A DNA stretch of 6,804 bases from an uncultured Pseudomonadota bacterium (GTDB lineage Bacteria; Myxococcota_A; UBA9042; CAIXZC01), in contig CALGBT010000692.1 in assembly GCA_937884235.1 (NCBI GenBank), positions 1 to 6,804 on the forward strand, in the 5' to 3' direction. The notes below the pieces were generated by a model. The model was not told where the DNA came from and made no database searches. It was given only the letters and a program-made list of their open reading frames with translations. Below are positions 1-5,100 of this stretch, in pieces; the first letter of the stretch is position 1, and every line of letters begins with the position of its first letter. Made by a program: the position numbers and the translations under genes.

Positions 1-1082
1 TGAGACATCTCTACCCTCGGCAATGGCGGCCCAGCTTCATGGCTGCGTCTTTCGACCTGACGCTCCTGGGATTCGAGACCTGGGGCAACGACCCGGTAGG
101 CCAGGTCAGCTACACTGCTGCAGCTCAGATAAACACCACCACCCTGGACGGCTACGGAACGCTGGCGATCTCGGTGGACCGCTGGTATCCAACCATCTCC
201 CTCTTTGGCGGGTTCTATCAATCCTCCATCTGGGCCCGGGCAAACGACGAGTACCAGGACTATCGCGAGCAGGACGTCTACGGCTCCCTCGCCCTGACCT
301 TCCCCTTCCGTCACCCCGACTACACCTTCTCATTGGCAACGGGGTATGCCTTTGAGCACTTCACCGGTGAGATTACGGAGCCGTGGGAGTTCGACCCCGG
401 CAGCGCAGAGCCATATTTTCCGCTGCAGGGAAACCTTGGCTCCGCCTGGACGAGCCTCAGCCTGGACACCACTGAATCTTATGGCTACTCCGTTTCCACC
501 GAGCGGGGCTGGGCGGCGGCGACGGAATTGCGTCTCTCGTCCCCCCTGCTGGGCAGCAACTGGACCGAGTATCAGGTGAAATGGAGACTGGCGAAGTACA
601 CGCCCCTGAGGTTCCTCGACCATCATGTGCTGAAAACACAGATTCGCGGCGGCTGGGCCGGTGGACGGGACACATTCCTGCGAAGATTCTCAGTGGGCGG
701 CTATCCTGACCAGGACCTCTTTGCGGACCTGTTGGAAGGGGTTGGTATTGGCGGCAACTTCCTGCGGGGGTATCCACCGGGGGTCATTCGCGGGTCGCAG
801 TATCACTATGCCTCCGCCGACTATTTCTTTCCGATCTGGCACATCCGCCGAGGCTGGCAGACCTTCCCCATCTTTCTCAAGGACCTCTACGTCAACATCT
901 TTGGTGCCAGCGCCGGGGCCTTCGATACTTTCGCCCTGGAGGACTTCCGCAGCAGCGCAGGGGCTGAACTTCGCCTCAAAATCCTCCTCTCCCACAACCT
1001 CCCCTTCACTCTGATCATCGGGGCCGCATACGGCTTCCAGGAAGAGGGAGACTTTCAAACCTACTTCCTGCTCGGACAGTAA
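1..1082 (+). CDS. C-terminal outer-membrane beta-barrel (BamA/Omp85-like) of a probable TolB-type propeller-barrel protein, 5' partial
   Basis: The frame is open from position 3, giving 359 visible codons before TAA at 1080-1082. The first ATG (39-41) has no Shine-Dalgarno sequence. The residues before it, LYPRQWRPSF, match the Y-x-P..PR-x-W-x-P joint that, as I recall the family, links a TolB/WD40-like beta-propeller to a C-terminal barrel. The gene therefore starts upstream of the window. The rest is alternating amphipathic strands rich in Tyr, Trp, Phe and Gly: DRWYPTISLFGG, then GRDTFLRRFSVGG near 665-700, then the Omp85-like FLRGYPP near 757-780. Later come SADYFFPI and GAELRLKILL, with the last strand ending QTYFLLGQ (1056-1079). 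I infer an outer-membrane location. The substrate and function are unknown; secretion, lipid transport and peptidase-linked roles cannot be told apart from this fragment. The final residue is Gln rather than the usual aromatic. A simple Omp85/D15 surface antigen is the main alternative. Confidence 0.82.
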   Translation, partial: RHLYPRQWRPSFMAASFDLTLLGFETWGNDPVGQVSYTAAAQINTTTLDGYGTLAISVDRWYPTISLFGGFYQSSIWARANDEYQDYREQDVYGSLALTFPFRHPDYTFSLATGYAFEHFTGEITEPWEFDPGSAEPYFPLQGNLGSAWTSLSLDTTESYGYSVSTERGWAAATELRLSSPLLGSNWTEYQVKWRLAKYTPLRFLDHHVLKTQIRGGWAGGRDTFLRRFSVGGYPDQDLFADLLEGVGIGGNFLRGYPPGVIRGSQYHYASADYFFPIWHIRRGWQTFPIFLKDLYVNIFGASAGAFDTFALEDFRSSAGAELRLKILLSHNLPFTLIIGAAYGFQEEGDFQTYFLLGQ

Positions 1083-1094
1083 ACGCTGCCGCAG

Positions 1095-1108
1095 TGGCCC
1101 TCAGGCCA
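1095..1108 (+). other. Short inverted repeat downstream of the barrel gene, weak terminator candidate
   Basis: Thirteen bases after the barrel stop codon, TGGCC and GGCCA form a perfect 5-bp stem with a 4-base loop. No T-tract follows (the next bases are GATAAG), so it does not meet the intrinsic-terminator pattern. It could be a weak or Rho-assisted 3' end for the barrel mRNA, or chance. It is the only stem I see between the barrel gene and the tRNA promoter. Confidence 0.2.
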
Positions 1109-1128
1109 GATAAGAACAACGCGGCCGA

Positions 1129-1158
1129 TTGACATTGGGAGGCAAATGAACTAATAAT
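1129..1158 (+). promoter_or_regulatory. Sigma70-type promoter for the tRNA-Ser gene
   Basis: A perfect -35 hexamer TTGACA lies at 1129-1134. After 18 bases comes AATAAT at 1153-1158, a 5/6 match to the -10 consensus TATAAT. Transcription would start around 1164-1168, about ten bases before the mature tRNA at 1176. Placement, strand and strength all fit a stable-RNA promoter. The hexamers are seen directly; the start site is inferred. Confidence 0.7.
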
Positions 1159-1175
1159 CCCGTTGTTTGAAAAAC

Positions 1176-1262
1176 GGAGGAGTGGCCGAGTGGTCGAAGG
1201 CGACGGTCTTGAAAACCGTTGACTCTTTACGGGGTCCGGAGGTTCGAATCCTCTCTCCTCCG
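1176..1262 (+). tRNA. tRNA-Ser (anticodon UGA)
   Basis: An 87-nt cloverleaf can be folded by eye. The acceptor stem GGAGGAG (1176-1182) pairs perfectly with CTCCTCC (1255-1261), with discriminator G at 1262. T-G at 1183-1184 is followed by a D-arm GCCGAG...GGC. The anticodon stem ACGGT (1203-1207) pairs with ACCGT (1215-1219) around the loop CTTGAAA, so the anticodon is TGA (1210-1212) and reads UCA serine codons. A long class II variable arm (GACTC...GGGTC), diagnostic of Ser/Leu/Tyr tRNAs, precedes the T-arm GGAGG-TTCGAAT-CCTCT (1238-1254). The 3' CCA is not encoded, so it must be added after transcription. The gene has its own promoter just upstream, and its 3' end touches the stop codon of the convergent lipoprotein gene. 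Confidence 0.97.
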
Positions 1263-2117
1263 CTATTCAGTTTCACCTGCTTCAACGACTAGCGCGTAGC
1301 CTTCCGCAATGCCACGCTCCTTCTCGCCAGTATCCACGGCACCAAAGGAGTCCATGGCCCAGTCCTGCTTGGTCATCTTGCCCTCAAACTGGACAATCTG
1401 CCCATTCTTCAGTTCCCGTCGGGCGAAGTCACCCATGTTGATGCAGACAAAGTAGAAGCCGTCAACAGTCTCATGGCCTAGCAGGACCTTGTCGTCCTTG
1501 ATGGCCATGACCGTTCCCCGCAGCTTGATAGTTTCGAAAGTACTGTAGTGTTCCGGGTACTTGGTGACGTCTGCAACCATCATCACCGCATCCAGTTTGA
1601 ACTCCCGACCAAAGTGCGGCTGGGCAGCCGCAGCCTCAGCACCAGCACCTTCTTCAACAGTCGGCTCTTCGCCAGACGGCTCTCCACCTTCCGCGACGGG
1701 AACGGTCTCGGCTGGTGCAACGGCCCCCTCTTCGGTAGCGACCACATCCCCTGCCGATGCCTCGGCCGGCGCTTCCACCGGGGCCTCAGCCGGGACCTCC
1801 TCAACCGCATCAGCCGCGCCAGGTAATGCAGCCGCAGCCTCGACTACGTCGACATCCTCCGCCGGCTCCTCAACCTGAGCATCCGCAGCCGCGGCCGGGG
1901 CTTCAGCCGGAGCTTCAGCCGGAGCTTCAGCCGGAGCTTCAGTCGGAGCTTCCACCGGGGCTTCAGCCGGAACTTCAGCCGGGGCTGCCATCGCTTTCTT
2001 CTCTGCCTTCTCTGCCGCCGGGGACTCCTTCTTCGCTTCTTCCTTCTTCTTGCAACCGCCCAGGGTCAGCATTGCGGCCAAACTGAACGCCATCACTATT
2101 GTCATCAGGAATCTCAT
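1263..2117 (-). CDS. Lipoprotein with Pro/Ala/Glu-rich linker and C-terminal putative OB-fold-like domain
   Basis: The product is 284 residues with an ATG start and TAG stop. The start is supported by a strong Shine-Dalgarno GGAGGGAG (2122-2129), four bases from the ATG. Residues 1-22 are a lipoprotein signal peptide: a basic Arg2, a hydrophobic core, and lipobox L19-G-G-C22. Lys23-25 follow directly, so the +2 residue is not Asp and outer-membrane sorting is plausible. Residues about 23-40 are Lys/Glu-rich. Residues about 44-165 are a low-complexity PAEA/PVEA/PTEA linker, likely an extended acidic spacer away from the membrane. Residues about 169-284 form a compact domain with strands such as IKLRGTVMAI, KVLLGH, FYFVCINMG and GQIVQFEGKM. 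This pattern resembles the tRNA_anti-like OB-fold seen in some bacterial lipoproteins. The fold call is inference; no ligand residues are evident. The gene lies 38 bp downstream of the giant repeat-protein gene on the same strand, so co-transcription is likely. Its specific function is not recognised. Confidence 0.85.
   Translation of the reverse strand: MRFLMTIVMAFSLAAMLTLGGCKKKEEAKKESPAAEKAEKKAMAAPAEVPAEAPVEAPTEAPAEAPAEAPAEAPAAAADAQVEEPAEDVDVVEAAAALPGAADAVEEVPAEAPVEAPAEASAGDVVATEEGAVAPAETVPVAEGGEPSGEEPTVEEGAGAEAAAAQPHFGREFKLDAVMMVADVTKYPEHYSTFETIKLRGTVMAIKDDKVLLGHETVDGFYFVCINMGDFARRELKNGQIVQFEGKMTKQDWAMDSFGAVDTGEKERGIAEGYALVVEAGETE
1759..1794. repeat. Second, degenerate block of the 12-bp linker repeat
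   Basis: Three related 12-bp units occur here, encoding part of EVPAEAPVEAPAEA (from residue 107). The 29 bases at 1771-1799 match 1948-1976 with only three differences, all C/T or G/A. Both copies encode the same EVPAEAPVEAP, 59 codons apart (residues 48-58 and 107-117). This looks like a segmental duplication within the linker followed by silent drift. Confidence 0.75.
1900..1983. repeat. Seven-copy 12-bp tandem repeat in the lipoprotein linker
   Basis: Seven head-to-tail 12-bp units run from 1900 to 1983. Units 1, 2, 3 and 6 are identical (GCTTCAGCCGGA on the + strand); units 4, 5 and 7 differ slightly. Each encodes one four-residue PAEA, PVEA or PTEA step. Because 12 is a multiple of 3, copy-number change would lengthen or shorten the linker without breaking the frame. 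Confidence 0.9.
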
Positions 2118-2155
2118 GATTCTCCCTCCATTCTTCTACATTGGTTTCTAGTGGC
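2118..2155 (-). promoter_or_regulatory. 38-bp intergenic gap with strong Shine-Dalgarno
   Basis: This spacer between the giant gene's TGA and the lipoprotein ATG holds GGAGGGAG (2122-2129). I see no inverted repeat or T-tract and no -35/-10 pair. It therefore looks like an intra-operon ribosome-binding spacer rather than a transcript boundary. Confidence 0.6.
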
Positions 2156-5100
2156 TCACAGCGCGGATACAGTACACGTGACGAGGACGGAATCGACCCA
2201 CCAGTCATCTGCGTTGTCGCCCTGGTAGCCAAAGTAGACTGTGCCAAGGTCAATGTCCGTAACATCAAAGGTCAACAATGCGCCGTCTCCCCACTCCTCT
2301 CCAGGAGCATCAGTCTCTGCAGGCACCGGCGTGACGCCATCATTGAACCCTGCGGCATGGTAAACCATCCAGGTAGTAAAGGCTCCCCGCTCCTTGAAGG
2401 AGAGGGTGATTTCGTTGCAATCGGTAAGAACCAGCAGCGGCGAGGAAAGGGTGTACGATTCTACCTCGCTGCAATTCCCGTAGGCAAACTTCATGGAGTA
2501 CTGTGATTCTGCCCCCTGGTCATCGACAGCCCAGCCGCATGCCGCATCGGGCCCATCGACAGCCCAGCCATCCGGCCATTGTCCGTTGTGCTCAAACCCT
2601 TCGGCGTATGGCAACCACTGCTCCAGACAGAACGCAGACTGGGCGCACTCCAGGTCGTCACAGTCCACCGCCCCATCGCAATCGGCATCCAGGCCATCCC
2701 CGCAGTTGCCTTCCACACAAAGGGGGTCGAGGGCACAATCCTCATCGCAACAGTCCGTGAAAGAGTCGGCATCGTTATCCTTGCCATCCCCACACGCAGC
2801 CTCGTTGGCAGGCACCGCGGCGAAATCGAAGGTCAGCGTATACGGAGCCTCGTCATCGGCAAAACTGGCATCAACTACGACGTAATAGGTTCCCGGCTGC
2901 AACACCAGTTCCTCCAGCACGGCAGGCTTGTCGGTCTCGGCAGCGCAAGCAATCTCAGCCTCCGGCTCGCAGGAACCCTGCAGCACGTAGACCGCAGGAT
3001 AGAAGAAGCCACCAAAGGCGTGGGAGATGGTCACCACCATGGGGTCAGCAACCTCCACGGCGTAGACGGCATCAGCGGCAGCCGCGGTATCAACGTCACA
3101 GCTCCCCGCCAGATTGCCCTGCATGCCAGTGGTATTCCCTTCATAGGTCAAGGTCAGGCCATCGTCCGCTTCAGTAACTGGGTTGCCGGCATTGACCGGA
3201 AGAGGAACCAGGCAACTCTCCGCAGCACATACCAACTCCAACGCACAATCATCATCGTTGCAATCAGTGAGCCCGTCGCCATCATCATCTATGCCATCCC
3301 CACAAATCAGTTCCAGCGCCAACGGGGCAGTAAAGAGAAGGTCCAGGGCATAGACGGCAGCATCCCCTTCGAAGTCAGCATCGACAATAACGAAGTAGGT
3401 ACCCGGTTCCAGCAGACCCGTTGCCATCGCGGGAAGCGTGGTCTCGACGGCACAAAGAACCTCGTCGCCTTCGCCGCAACTATCAGCAATCACGTAGATG
3501 GCGGGCCAGAAGTTCCCCTCGAAAGCGTGGGATACCGTGACATTCATGGATTCGGCCAGGTCGAACTGGTAGACGACATCGGGTGAGAGGCCGCTGGCCT
3601 CAGAGCAGGAGCCGGCAAAGTCATTGGCGAAGCCCACCGTCGTCCCAGCATAGGACAAGGCCAGACCATCATCTTCCTTGCCCACCGGGTTGCCCTCGTT
3701 GATGAGCAATGGAAAATCACACGTCAGGCCCCGGCAGTTGTCGTCCAAAGCACAGTCCGGGTCCGCACAATCGATGAGATTGTCGTTATCATCATCCTCA
3801 CCGTCGACGCAATTGGTCTCTTCGGTCTGCACTAGAGTGAAGAGTATCGATAGGGTGTAGGGGGATTCATCACCGCCCCAGTTTCCATCCACGACGAGGA
3901 ACCAGGTTCCCGGCGCAAGTTGCGCCTGAGCTGGCAGGGGTTCCTTGTTCCCAGCCACACAGACAGCCTCCGCACCACCACAACTCCCCTCCAAAATGTA
4001 GAAGGACGGATACTTGTAGCCCTCGAAATCGACGAGCACATTAACGACCATTGGGTCAGTCAGTACCAGCTTCCACACCGAGTCGGCCGCATCGCCGCTG
4101 GGCACGCTGCAACTGCCCGCCAGATCATCGCCATAGCCAACGGTGCTCCCGGCCAGGTCCAATTGGACACCATCGAAGGCCGCGTCCACCGGTTCCCCAC
4201 CGTTCACTTCCACCGCGTTGTCGCAGTCATCGCCAGCTCCGCAGAACGGGGAGACTGAGCAATCCGCATCGGCACAGTCGACGCTATCGTCCAAATCGTT
4301 GTCCATGCCGTCGGTGCAATTCGTCTCTGTCTCGGTGGGCGGTTGCAAGGCCACGAACAACTCGTATGACCCCACGGATTCCTGGAACCCATCGATTGCC
4401 ACCAACACGGTCCCCGGGGCTTTCAGCGCGAAGACCAGCGACTCAGTTTCGCCAGCGTAGCCGTCATCCGCTTCATTCAGCGTGGCCCCCGCATCATTGA
4501 AGAGCAGTACCTTCAAATCAAGGTCCGCATCGGGGACCGCCTGCAAATAGAGAAAGCCCGGGGTGGTCGCCACCAGCTCAAACCAGTCTTCGTCGGCGGC
4601 GGGGTAGATCATGGTCCCCGGCTCCAATACCGGCCCCTGCACCTCAAGCTCTCCCAAACCGGCAGCCTCAGCAAGGCCATCGTTTGGCTCATAGGGGTCG
4701 GAACAGTAAAGCTCAAACTCGCAGTCGGTATCTTCGCAATCGATGAAGCCATCCATGTCCTCATCCAATCCGTCGGTACAAGTCACTTCGAATTGTGGCG
4801 CCTGGGAGAAATCAGCGGTCAGGGCGAAGGGGCCAGCGTCCCCGGGGAAAGCACCGTCCACAACCACATAGAACTTGCCCGCCGGCAAAGTCAGGCTGAG
4901 GGTCGCAGCACCCGAGAATCCGGTGGCGCATCCGTAAACCGGGCCGGCTGCGCAGCTCTCATCCAGAACATAGAGTGCGGGCCATTGCGTGCCCTGAAAA
5001 TCAAGGCTCAAATTGACAGTCATGGGCGTCGCAAGATTCATGAAGTAGACCAGGTCCGGCGTGCCATAAGTATCAACATCACAGTCCGCGCCATAGTGGT

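Noticed and set aside
39..41. ATG at 39 as the start of the barrel gene
   Set aside because: No Shine-Dalgarno sequence is present and the frame is open to the window edge. The upstream residues fit the propeller-to-barrel joint, so this Met is internal.
1160..1177. Imperfect inverted repeat CCGTT...AACGG at the tRNA 5' boundary
   Set aside because: It includes the first bases of the acceptor stem and has a mismatched centre. It is more likely chance than an operator or terminator.
1238..1262. tRNA-Ser 3' end as a prophage or island attachment site
   Set aside because: tRNA-Ser genes are common integration targets, but I see no second copy of the 3' segment and no integrase or mobility gene in the window.
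2579..3586. Long open frame on the + strand opposite the giant gene (335 codons)
   Set aside because: It lies wholly antisense to a strongly supported protein. Its length is explained by the Asp/Cys/Gly-rich codons there, whose complements (ATC, GCA, ACC) are not stops. No domain or ribosome-binding site supports it.
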